Part shown: positions 9,150 to 18,484 of the stretch, piece by piece | Layout: each line of letters begins with the position of its first letter | How positions within the stretch are numbered: the stretch's first letter is position 1 | Made by a program: the position numbers and the translations under genes | Notes under the pieces: model-generated | Seen by the model: the letters and a program-made list of their open reading frames with translations, nothing else | The model's database searches: none | What the model was told of the DNA's origin: nothing | Assembly (NCBI GenBank): GCA_000827495.1 | Contig: KN817746.1 | Coordinates: 1 to 28,114 of the forward strand | Source of the DNA: Hypholoma sublateritium FD-334 SS-4 | Lineage: Eukaryota > Basidiomycota > Agaricomycetes > Agaricales > Strophariaceae | Length of the DNA stretch: 28,114 nucleotides | Direction of reading: 5' to 3'

Positions 9150-9644
9150 TCATATACTCCATGCCATCTTCCTATATGGACTCATGAAGTTCAACCCCCG
9201 TCTCTCCGCCACGGACTCATCCCACGCAATCAGCATGTCCCACCAGATCGGCTTCCCTAGCGACTCCCAAAAATACGCGTCGTTGAACTCGTTAGCATGA
9301 CCATCTGCTTTCGAGAGCAACACGCATTCGTAACGGCCCGCCATCGCATCGAGAGGCTGTGGATCGTTGGGCCGTATCCCGGCGCACTGCAGTTCCCCAT
9401 TCGGGCCTCGAATTCTGTCTGTTCGCCGGTACGAACTGTAGGCCTGCGCATCTGGGTGCTCGAGGACAGTGAATTCGACTGTGTATGCCCAGAACTTCAA
9501 CAGCAGGTATTCGCGCGGTATCTTTCCCCCTTGACAGTAGAAAGCGGCGCAGTGTTGAGCCCGATGGAGCCCGTGCTTTCCGCGCGGCCGTACGGGCAAA
9601 TATGTTATACGCAACGTCGTCTTCGCCCAGCCCCTCGTGCACAT
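9150..9644 (-). pseudogene. HET-domain-like protein fragment, C-terminal part
   Basis: HET-domain proteins take part in self/non-self recognition between fungal individuals. The minus-strand frame contains, in order, IPREYLLLKFWAYTVEF, YECVLLSKADGH, PIWWDMLIAWDESVAERRGL. I recognise this as the tail that follows the HET domain in many basidiomycete proteins (a strand rich in aromatic residues, then 'LLS', then W..ML..W...VAERRG). Upstream of about 9540 the coding resemblance moves to another frame (GEDDVAYNIFARTAA), so a frameshift is likely. No HET core, start codon or intron signals are visible, and the sequence to the right (9645-9800) does not continue it. I read it as a broken remnant; it could also be the last exon of a gene I cannot reconstruct. 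Confidence 0.45.
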
Positions 9645-9830
9645 CCCAGACTGGACTTAACTTTCCGGTATCGGTATCGCGCTTGTGCCACGTACGCCTG
9701 CGTTCTCGGCCAATGATTGATCTCTGCTACTGGTAGGGTCAGACGCGCCGCCTTCATCGTTATGCTTTAGGCCCTCCAGCTAGACCGTGCCACGACCCGC
9801 AATGTCTTGCACCTGGTAGTACCATAGTAT

Positions 9831-10093
9831 TGCATCACTTACTCTAACCATAGCAAAAAAGTGATGCACCAACTGCTGTAATTATAGTTGGCTGTACGGT
9901 AGGCAGGCCACGGCAGCAGTCACGCGGAGTAATGCATCACTATTGCACAACGAAGGTGATGCACAATTTCTCGGGCTACAATACTGCCGAATCCCGGACA
10001 CAAACCGGACATCGTGCGCCCTGCCTTCGCTCGGAATCGCTCCGCATTCCCGGGGGCGGCCACTCCTTTCCTGGACATGATGCGCCCGCTCAC
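9831..10093 (+). repeat. Left arm of inverted repeat with TGCATCAC motifs
   Basis: Exact octamers occur at 9831-9838 (TGCATCAC), 9861-9868 (GTGATGCA), 9933-9940 (TGCATCAC) and 9956-9963 (GTGATGCA), alternating in orientation. A degenerate one (ATGATGCGC) lies near 10077. Alternating subterminal motifs are typical transposase-binding arrays. Confidence 0.55.
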
Positions 10094-10139
10094 TATACGC
10101 TCTATTTTTGCATACGAGCTGGGCCGCCCGGGAGTCTGT

Positions 10140-10156
10140 AGTCCCCTGTTCGATCT
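10140..10156 (-). repeat. 17-bp repeat, copy 1
   Basis: The minus strand reads AGATCGAACAGGGGACT, identical to 10863-10879 on the plus strand. Flanking bases are also similar, so these are two inverted pieces of one dispersed repeat. Confidence 0.6.
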
Positions 10157-11712
10157 TGATCTGCTGCCGAATAACGGCTGGCGGCAAGCAGGCGGCGCAA
10201 AACACAAAAAAGGCAGCGTGTACCAATGTAGTATTGTCCATTCCACCCTCCTCCTTGGCCCCTCCGCTCTTTGAACCAGCGGGGGAGTGCTGACTGTTAA
10301 TGCACCATCTAAAGTTGACTACAAAATGTTGTANATGAACATATGTTTAATAATTGGCGCTCGTGATTTATTTGATACAGTACATTTCGATAAAATAGCC
10401 NTTAAAATAGAAAGTTTCAATACTTTTCCATCGCTTCTCAATAAAATCACTACCAACCTGCCGAAGCTCCAAAAATTGACAATGGACATATATTTTATAT
10501 AACATTGATCTACACAAGAATACAGCCAAGACGTAACCAAAATGAATCCACGCAAAGTACACAAAATATGAAAGCGTGATAATTGTTACTATTGATGAAG
10601 GTGCGGAGTCCGGACGAGCATCTGCGTCGAGATGTGGCCATTGCATAGTCCTGTCCTTCAGCCCGGACACTCAAAAAACCATCCTATCACACCAGGTCTT
10701 TTGTTTTCAGCATGAATGCCTCGAATAAACACAGTTATCAATTGGTAAGGCACATGCGCGCAAAGGAGAGGGAGCGGTGAAGTACGCGCGCCTTGCGCAG
10801 GCATCTCGGCGCGCGCCTGCGCGTGATGCGGCAACCACCGGCATCTAAATGGGGCGGGATCGAGATCGAACAGGGGACTCAAGACTGGCCGCCCGGTTCA
10901 AAAGAAACTATAAATATTATATTGGCCCATTTGGACATGCGCTGTCCAGCGCGGGGCCCCGCACTGCCGCTTCCACGCCCCGTGCCACCGTTGCGCCGAC
11001 CTGCCATTCCTACACATACATCCTGCCATATGTATGCACGGTCCAGTGCGGAGTGCGTAAAAGTCTAGGCTAGCTACCTGCTTGGTTCTCGGAGAGTTGT
11101 ATAAGTATCTATGAATATTGTTACCATATCCCTACTTGATCCCTACCTACCCATACCACACGCGTCCGTTCTACCTGCTCCACATATGCGCGCAGCGGCA
11201 CAATGTATATTCACACACAGTGACACATCCCTGCCCTCAGTACCATACCAATTACATGCTCTCATGTGCGTGCAGCGCTCCGGGCTCACGGTTCCCATAT
11301 CCACATGCCCAAATGCCATGGGTCCACGTTTGCACGCGCCTTATAGAAATTGTCGCGCATAATTTTTGGGATGATCCTGATTTGAATTTCTTGAACTTGT
11401 ACTGTCGGCGCATCGCCTGAGGGGGCCCCGGGCCCCGGCCACGTGATCGTGTTCAATCGGCGTATGGCTGCAATATGGCTGTCACCTCCTCGTCGCTCGA
11501 GTCTAACATCCCCACCTTCCGGCATCCTCCCCTGATCCATTGGTTCCCATCGATCGACGCTCGCTCAAAATCGGACGTCGTCAATTTGACGCCTGATTCA
11601 CAGAGTCAATGCGCTGGAGCTGAATGCAATTTGCCAGTGCGTGCGCTACGTGAATATGTGATGTTCAGCAGCAAACACAAGCTGAAAACCGATATTTGTT
11701 ATAATAGGTATG
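10157..11712. other. Transposon interior, no gene seen
   Basis: Mixed composition: an AT-rich patch around 10300-10560, GC-rich blocks around 10770-10900 and 11410-11440, and pyrimidine-rich stretches near 11130-11300. Open frames are short and overlap on both strands. No domain or RNA gene was recognised apart from the 17-bp repeat. Confidence 0.35.
10863..10879 (+). repeat. 17-bp repeat, copy 2
   Basis: AGATCGAACAGGGGACT, inverted relative to 10140-10156. The inner 12 bases (GAACAGGGGACT) recur near 14829-14840 in the right arm of the inverted repeat. Confidence 0.6.
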
Positions 11713-11991
11713 TTAATCTACAGATCCCTTATAGACGGAAGGGCTGACCTGTATTCTCCGTAGCTGGGCATATCCACTCACGGTCACCGCTCTTGTGTCG
11801 GTGATACCCATGTACGGTGCACCATGCTGGGCCAGAATCATGCAGAACAACTCTCGAAGCTCGTCAACGTCTTGCGGAATCTTTGCGCACTCGAAGCCTC
11901 TGCTGCGAGCTTTTTTGTGCTGCACGTCCTGTTGACGGCTTGCACGAACTATGTAACTGTCGCTCACTGTGAGCTGCTGCCACGGATGCAC
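11713..11991 (-). other. Open frame of unknown origin
   Basis: A 92-codon minus-strand frame with plausible protein-like composition (for example RGFECAKIPQDVDELRELF, then MGITDTRAVTVSGYAQ). A donor-like GTGAGT lies within the ACGGTGAGTGG stretch near 11780, which would end an exon after ITDTRAVT. I recognise no family. It may be an exon remnant of a gene or of the surrounding mobile element. Confidence 0.25.
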
Positions 11992-13500
11992 TCTGTGACC
12001 AACACGTACCTGCTCCCTCCGTACCAGGCACTTCCCCGGGGTTCGCTCACATTCTACCCCTAATGTTCATGCGCGCTTTGCATTTACACATACCCGCACC
12101 TTCCGTGCCAACATTACCACATGCTCAGCCTTGATGTGTGCCCTGGGCCACACTCGCGAGAACTTCCAAGTTTCACTTCTACGTTCATTCCTGCCTACCT
12201 GACTTCTGAACCCACAACTCACACTTCACATACACGTGGACGCTACATTAATTCACTCTCTGGAACCAGACGAGCTCCTGCCTGCTCCCTACACATCTGC
12301 ACCATCCTTTATGAGCACTTGACATCGCACCCTACATCTTTGTGCACATTCTGAGGAGGGTGAAGTCCCCGTCATGGCTATTATGGAGTCCACTGAAGAA
12401 AAGATAGCTGCTCAATCCTGCTGAACATCACATGGACCATCGACATAGTGCTTGGCTACCCGAGGTCCCGATTACCTTACGTGTCGTGCAGTCTTTGGAT
12501 GTTTTGATTGTATATATACCGTGTATGCTTGACAGATGTAATATATGACTTGCTTTCTTTAATTTGGGTAAATAAACAAAGTGTTCTTCTTGTATCACCC
12601 AATTTCCGTATCATTGGTGTTGCGGAAATATCGGAACAAAGACAACCTATGGTTTATTCCGGAATTGTACTAGAAGGTGTAATGGCATGAATGAATGCGA
12701 CTACGAGCCGCTCCACATATCTTTCAGCATGATTTTTGATATATGTATTGAGACAACTGCAAAAAACAAGTAAAGTCCGTCTTCAATTCCTAATTGATAT
12801 TTGAAGTAACGCAGGTCTGAAGCAGCCGATCTCTGGTAAATTTACTTTCAGCTCTGGCTGATGCTCAAACACCACGGAATACTATTTGAAATACCCCAAT
12901 ATAGTTAAATCTAGACTTTCATAGTGGTAGGTGAAGATCTGCGTCCGCTATAATATATTTCCGTGTTTTGAACGGCATTTTCATCAGCTTTGTATATGCA
13001 ATCTGATTGGCTGATGAGATTGGGAATGTGTCGTTTGACCTATTGGCGCACTCTTTTCACTCCAATTTTCTATCAGTACCATATGTAATAGTCTGGATAC
13101 CTCATATACCAGATTTAATGCTGTAGGGAATTTTTATACGGCCCATGTAACACATACAGTAGTTTTTTCAGCACCTATGTATTCAGCTTCTGATTGGTCA
13201 ATGTATTTTTAGATACCTTCTCCTTCGACGATTTCTTGACCGTACCGTCCGTACGGTGAGGCTTGGTACAATATCTCTGTTCTATTCACTATCACAATAT
13301 CTATTATACACCATGTATATATACAAGCAGCTTACAAGAATTTCATGTACAGAGAGACCTTACTGTTTTTTTTACTGCACGACATTTAGAGTGATCAGGA
13401 CGTGCAAAAACCAGATGACTGGGATAGCATGATTATTCTACGGATCTGGACTATATACAATGAGGGAGCGTTGAGAGAGGCACGGGGGGTACGAAACGAG
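11992..13500. other. Intergenic or transposon interior, no gene seen
   Basis: Pyrimidine-rich to about 12350, then AT-rich. Two similar TCTGATTGG(C/T) stretches occur near 13002 and 13191. A short dyad, ACCGTCCGTACGGT, lies near 13244-13257. Nothing supports a gene. Confidence 0.35.
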
Positions 13501-13519
13501 CCCTAACAAACCCCTTAGC

Positions 13520-14190
13520 AATTGGTGATTGATTTAGGACGGCGAGGAGCAATGGCACGGTGTAGAATGTTCTGGAATCGTTGTGGTGGTGTCGAGACTT
13601 CAGACTTGAGAGGGACGAGGTGTGGAATATACTCATCACGGGTGATTGATTTGGTTTCAGGACGGCGGGGCAGGCTGGCGGAGTCGAGAGGGGAGCAGCA
13701 AGGAGTGTAGAGTCACACCACTATGTGATGTGGTGGCGTCAAGAGAAGGAGTAGGGAAGCGAAATATACCATCCAACCGTTAGTAGTTAATAACGGGCTG
13801 TGGGGGATGTGACCGTCGACAGCGGCGGGTTATTGGCAGTCACGGCGAAAGTGAACCTGCAGTGCATCGAGAACGGCGGCCGTATGGGGCCGCGTGGCAG
13901 TCGGGGAGCAACGGTGCTGTTGAAAACGAGAACCTGTAGCCAATAAGATCTGGGTGTCAACGGCACCAAGAGGGGAACAGAGAGTCGAAGTTATCCCCCC
14001 CATGGCTGTGGATTATTGATAGCAGACAGCAGTAGGCTGCAGTCGACAAGAGTCAGTGACATGGAGGTGCAGAACGGTGGACAGCGGACTTCAGGAATGA
14101 GGTGGCGACGTTGAGAGGAACAAGGGGGTGTACTCTGCATCCTCTTGTCGTTGGTACTCGCTTGCGGTTGGTATTGACTTTTGAGAGAGG
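13520..14190 (+). repeat. GC-rich, internally repetitive zone
   Basis: Purine-rich, GC-rich sequence with degenerate internal repeats. ATTGATTT(A/GG)...AGGACGGCG(A/G)GG occurs near 13527 and 13643, about 118 bp apart. GAGAGG(G/A)AC(G/A)AGG.GTGT occurs near 13607 and 14114. Open frames on both strands are a by-product of the composition. Likely eroded repeat DNA. Confidence 0.35.
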
Positions 14191-14695
14191 CGCGGAAAGG
14201 TGCGGAACCGGGAACGATGCGATTGCATCACATGACCGGACCGCGCACCGCACCCAATCAAATTTAAATGCGCACTGACCCGTGAAGGGTAGCTGCATGG
14301 GTTCTATTCACTCGGAATATAACCGCAGGTGTTGCGTTTCCGCAGGGAGCATGGAGGGGGGGCGTCTGAGGGAGCGGCAGCAGCAGGCGAGGGGGCCGAA
14401 AAGTGCTGGAAGCGTGACGAATGAGGCCTGAGGCATTGTGCTGCTGGTTACAATGGTAACGTACCAGTGACGAGCATGCGTAGTCGTGGCGGCGGGGTGC
14501 AAAAGGCGGGACGCATGTAATAGGCGCTGGCGAGGGGGTGGGAGCGGCAGCAGTGGGCAGCGGCGCGCGACGCGGCAATAGGCGCTGTTGTCCGCTTATT
14601 TATAGATATTCTTGAGCCAAGCGGCTCAGATAGCGCGGTCAAAGATAGAACAGCTCATCAGCCAAAAAGCAAGCGGGCGTAGTGATGACGGCACA

Positions 14696-14895
14696 GTGAG
14701 GGCGCATCACATCCAGGAAAGGCTTTGCCGTTCGGGATGAATAAGCCTTGAGGTGGAAAAGCATGACTAAATTGATGCATCCCTTGTGCAATAATAATGC
14801 ATCACAGCGTTGCCCGAAGACCCTCACTGAACAGGGGACTGTAACTAGAGCAGATTGTGCATCACAAATGAGCTGTAGTTACAGTGAGTGATGCA
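14696..14895 (-). repeat. Right arm of inverted repeat with TGCATCAC motifs
   Basis: Exact octamers lie at 14798-14805 and 14858-14865 (TGCATCAC) and 14888-14895 (GTGATGCA), with variants at 14703 and 14773. Read on the minus strand, the order and spacing resemble the left arm, with gaps. Confidence 0.55.
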
Positions 14896-15458
14896 TAAGA
14901 TTGGCATATACGGCTGTGTCTTGCTAGTTTCCTCAGGAAATCGTCGTACACAGTATCTTCACTCCAATGATTCTGGCGGCCCTTGAACAAAGACAAGTTC
15001 GCCGGTGAAGATAAGGAAGCGGTGGGACAGAACATGCCCCTTCATTCTGCGAAGTGGGTCAAATCATTATGTTAACAGGCAAGGCTCAGGCGACAGTGGC
15101 ATTAAACAAGAACGTACGTCCATTCTCGTTGTAAGTTACCAGCGGCGGGCTCCTCGAGAATCTCGCGTCGCTCATATCATACTTTACCAGGAGGCTCTTG
15201 CGGCCACGGCGGAAGCTCGCAGCTCCATGCAGATCAAGCGAGCTGCTGCCTGATATACACTCCATTAAATAATTTCAAGCCCGCCGTGCAGTGGCCCGCA
15301 CAACAAGTCGGACGTACAATCGTAAAAGTCAAATCCATTGAACCCACATTCGTAACGTCAAAGAAACTGTAAAATATGTTTTGGGCTCATTTTTTTCATC
15401 GGAAGTTCAAGTAAAGACCATATTTTACACATGTTGAAACATTGTTTATCCTACAGAA
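14896..15458. other. Spacer between eroded transposon and kinase gene
   Basis: Holds a plus-strand open frame (15005-15253) without motifs, and the downstream region of the first kinase gene. No terminator or poly-A signal stands out. Nothing further seen. Confidence 0.4.
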
Positions 15459-18116
15459 TCACGGGCGCGTCAGCTGGTCCTGTAGTAACTTCATCGGCCA
15501 GAGGTGATAATCAACATTCTTGAACATAGCACTTGACTGGGAGCTCGACTGATCGTTTGGAGCCAATCCCAAAGTACCAAAATCGTCCAGTAAATCGTCG
15601 TGTGTGGTAAACTCTGGCCGGCTGAAATAATCAGCGTGAACCACAACCGACATATTAGGCGAAGTTTGAGACGCTTTCAAGAAATGGCCAACAAGTTTAT
15701 CACGAAAGTTATCGAGGATCTTGCAGAAGTTGCGAACGGTGGCAGGGAATTTGTATCTATCAAGCTGAGCATCCTGTAGGAATAAACCATCGACGAGAGC
15801 CTGCGTTCGCGCGTTAATATTAGGTTTTCCTTCGTTCCCAAGCCGAAATAGGACATGTCCGACGAAATTTATCTCCTCAATGGCTTGTTGAGTTTGTGGG
15901 CCCGTTAGATGGGAAACGAAAGTGTCATTTGAGTCGCCCATGCATAAAGGGAAATGGCAGAAGGTGAACCAGATGCTAATCCACCACAGCGACTCTAAGT
16001 CATGCAAGGGGTTGAAAATAGGCTTGCCTATCCCCCCGAGTAGATAATTTTCGGAGAGTTGTTCGGTTGCCTGGAAACTATAGCTAGCCTGAAAGTGTCA
16101 TGTTGGAGAAAGATTGTCTATTAGCTTGGAGCCAGAATAAAACAGCCAAAAAATAGTGGCAATGTGCTACGTACAGTGCGAACTGGATTTGAAGGGGGCA
16201 TTGCGTATTTCTTAGCAAACTCCAGGTCAACTAGCCTTGCCCGGCCCTTGTATATTATAATATTTGCGGCGCTGACATCACGGTGCACATAAGATGTCTT
16301 CCACATCACCTTCAGTGCTGCACGGTGGAGACGGATATAAACATAAGACCCCGATGGTAAGGGTCGCAGGTACGTACCTCTGATAATGTCACAAAGCGCC
16401 GGAATGAGAACGGATGAAAGCTTCATTTTGCATTGAAGAGTTAGGTGATGAAGAGAATGGCCCCTTTCCTTGAAGACGAGGCGATAATGTGCCTTGGAGG
16501 CAGTGTAGAATCCCGATGGCACTGGAGGATTGGATTGTTCTCCGGTATATGGAACCACATTTGTAGAGAACAGGACCATTTTTTCCGTGTATAAAGAGCT
16601 GTGGCTGCTGGCTGTATCCGAAAGCTCTACCCGTTCTTTCCGTTGCTGTAGAATAAAAATTCCAGGCTGATTGCGACCTCCCGAGCCCATTATATTGTGT
16701 CCACCAGTGCTAAATTTCAAACCTCGCATAATATTGGGGCCCTCCGTTAGATCGCTCTGGTCATTAATTTGAACAATCCCGTGAAAAAGAACTGTCAAAA
16801 AAAGTGATTTTTCGTCTTCGGTTGCATTCTCAAGCACTTCCGCAATGATGCAAGCTTCAAGCTTCCTATTGACATCTACCCAGATATCTTTGATGACGAC
16901 CGGGGTTTTAGAGCTGTCACTGATATCGTATGCCTCGTATACTCTGGTGGCACGGCTGCGGATGATCTGCGACTCATCGGAAATTATGTCTCCAGTAGTT
17001 ATATACGTCTTCAGGATCATGCTTCCGGATGCACCTTGTTGGTGAACAACTATCCGGCGTTGTATTTTGTCTTCTTCTCGATTCCATATATATGTCATCG
17101 TCGGATCGAATCCAACAGAGCTTATGTCGGAATAATGCAGAGATGTAAATATCTTGATGAACATTTGGGGCTCCTGCGATATTGTACAAGCCACAAATTT
17201 GAAATAAGTATTTCACATACTACAAGGAAAATAAAACGAACCGTGATGAAGTTAAACGGTGTTGATACCATGACTATTTGCCGACAGCAATACCAGACCC
17301 TGGCTATCGTATTTTCAATTGTAATTCCGAAAGCAAATCGACGACGATGATCCGTATTCATGACGTGGTGCAGGCTCCATAGTATCTTTAAAACATTCTA
17401 GCCAAAATGCTTCGCGTCAGTCACCATGATCCAAACGATGTCGAACGATTCACGGAAAAAAGTAAACGTACATCATTGCGGGAATCTACAGTGTTTTTCT
17501 TCTTGTATTCAAGGGTGTAAACGATGTTGAACCAATGGTAATGACCTTCTTCCGGCATTTCGGTGTACCAATTCGATGTGTGTAGCGGGTGATATGCTTC
17601 CAGCAGGCCACATGCGTCAGGCCTTGATCTTATATTTGTCGGGGAGACCGGGGCGAGATGAGGGGAGGTACCAATACCTACTCCGCGAAGGGGGACGTTT
17701 CCGTCTACAAATTTACAATTCCCGAGGATATTTTTGACGATGGTCTCCATATTTTCGTTGAATATGGCTTCTTCTGACCCTTTCATTTGGGCGGGTGTGA
17801 GGCCGTTAAATGCACTCCACCCTCCTGTCGGGCTCCAAGTATTTCTTGCTTCAAGAATCCGAAGTGAGGCATCGGCATCCACCTCCGATGGTGGTTTAGG
17901 TAGAATGTGCTCCAACATATATGCAATGCCAACTTCAGGGATGCCACCCCCCAAGTCATTCGCAACGGCTTGCCGTTGTTCGTGGAGTGTTCCCTTGATA
18001 AACACCCCAGACGATGCCCAATCCAGTTTGAGGGGTGTCTCCTTAAGCGAGAACATTGAAGAAGCAGATCGTTTTGTTTGAGGCGTCTGGAAGACGCCGA
18101 GGGAAGCCGAAGACAT
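15459..18116 (-). CDS. Fungal-type protein kinase (FunK1-like), copy A
   Basis: Putative kinase of the fungal-specific FunK1 family (Pkinase_fungal); substrates are unknown. Exons in transcription order: 18116-17472, 17397-17242, 17173-16378, 16317-16175, 16088-15459 (789 residues). All four introns (74, 68, 60, 86 nt) are GT-AG and phase-consistent. Seen: a likely ATP-contact Lys in TPVVIKDIWV, the catalytic loop YVHRDVSAANIII, VDLEFA where most kinases have DFG (usual for this family), and the family signature NPLHDLESLWWI after the catalytic core. The start at 18116 (MSSASLGVF) is chosen because it fits family N-termini; an in-frame ATG at 18194 would add 26 residues. The activation-segment equivalent reads ASYSFQATEQL, less conserved than GTYDFMAVEVL in copy B. 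It lies 368 bp downstream of copy B on the same strand and is a tandem duplicate of it. Confidence 0.87.
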
Positions 18117-18484
18117 AATGCTATCAAGCGCGGACGTAGAATGAGAAACGCGATGCAAATAAAATACTAGGGGAGTATGTAGACCACTATACACTCACTC
18201 TGAGACTCGGAAATCTGTGCGGGGGACCGAAATTGGATGGTTAACGTTATCGACCGATAATCATAACGTGGTCAACTTTATGTTCTTTCGCAACAAATAC
18301 GGCCCCAATAAGAATGTCACATTTGATTAGCTGTATTTGCTTGCCCCAACTTCAATTCTCTTCTCTAGTGAAAAAGAGGTGGGAATAACAAACGGAACAA
18401 TTAAACACATAACAAGATGCATTCAATAAAATTATTAGCTATTACATAAATGAATAAAAAAAGACCAAAACACAGTCAGGATCA
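18117..18484. other. Spacer and promoter region between the two kinases
   Basis: This 368-bp stretch must hold the 3' end of copy B and the promoter of copy A. It may also contain a last small exon of copy B: an acceptor-like TTTTTCACTAG followed by an open AGAAGAGAATTG stretch sits on the minus strand near 18355-18370. No clear TATA box seen. Confidence 0.4.

Larger units (their letters stand above)
9831..14895. mobile_element. Eroded DNA transposon bounded by long inverted repeat
   Basis: The ends (9831-10093 and 14696-14895) are imperfect inverted copies. The clearest block is CCTTTCCTGGA..TGATGCGCC at 10065-10086 against 14722-14701 on the minus strand (20 of 22 identical). The outer blocks share TGCATCACT.ACT.TAAC. 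The interior has no intact transposase, two Ns (10334, 10401) and several unrelated composition blocks, so it is either a non-autonomous element or a nest of insertions. I could not define exact ends or a target duplication. Two independent copies of one repeat in opposite orientation would look the same. Confidence 0.45.

Noticed and set aside
10843..10910. tRNA-like or SINE-like sequence (GGTTCAAAA near 10896)
   Set aside because: No A box at the right distance and no cloverleaf could be drawn.
12121..12354. 77-codon plus-strand open frame
   Set aside because: Low-complexity Ser/Thr/Pro composition from pyrimidine-rich DNA; no supporting signal.
15005..15253. 82-codon plus-strand open frame upstream of the kinase 3' end
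   Set aside because: No recognisable motif, no splice context, and the opposite strand is equally open in parts.
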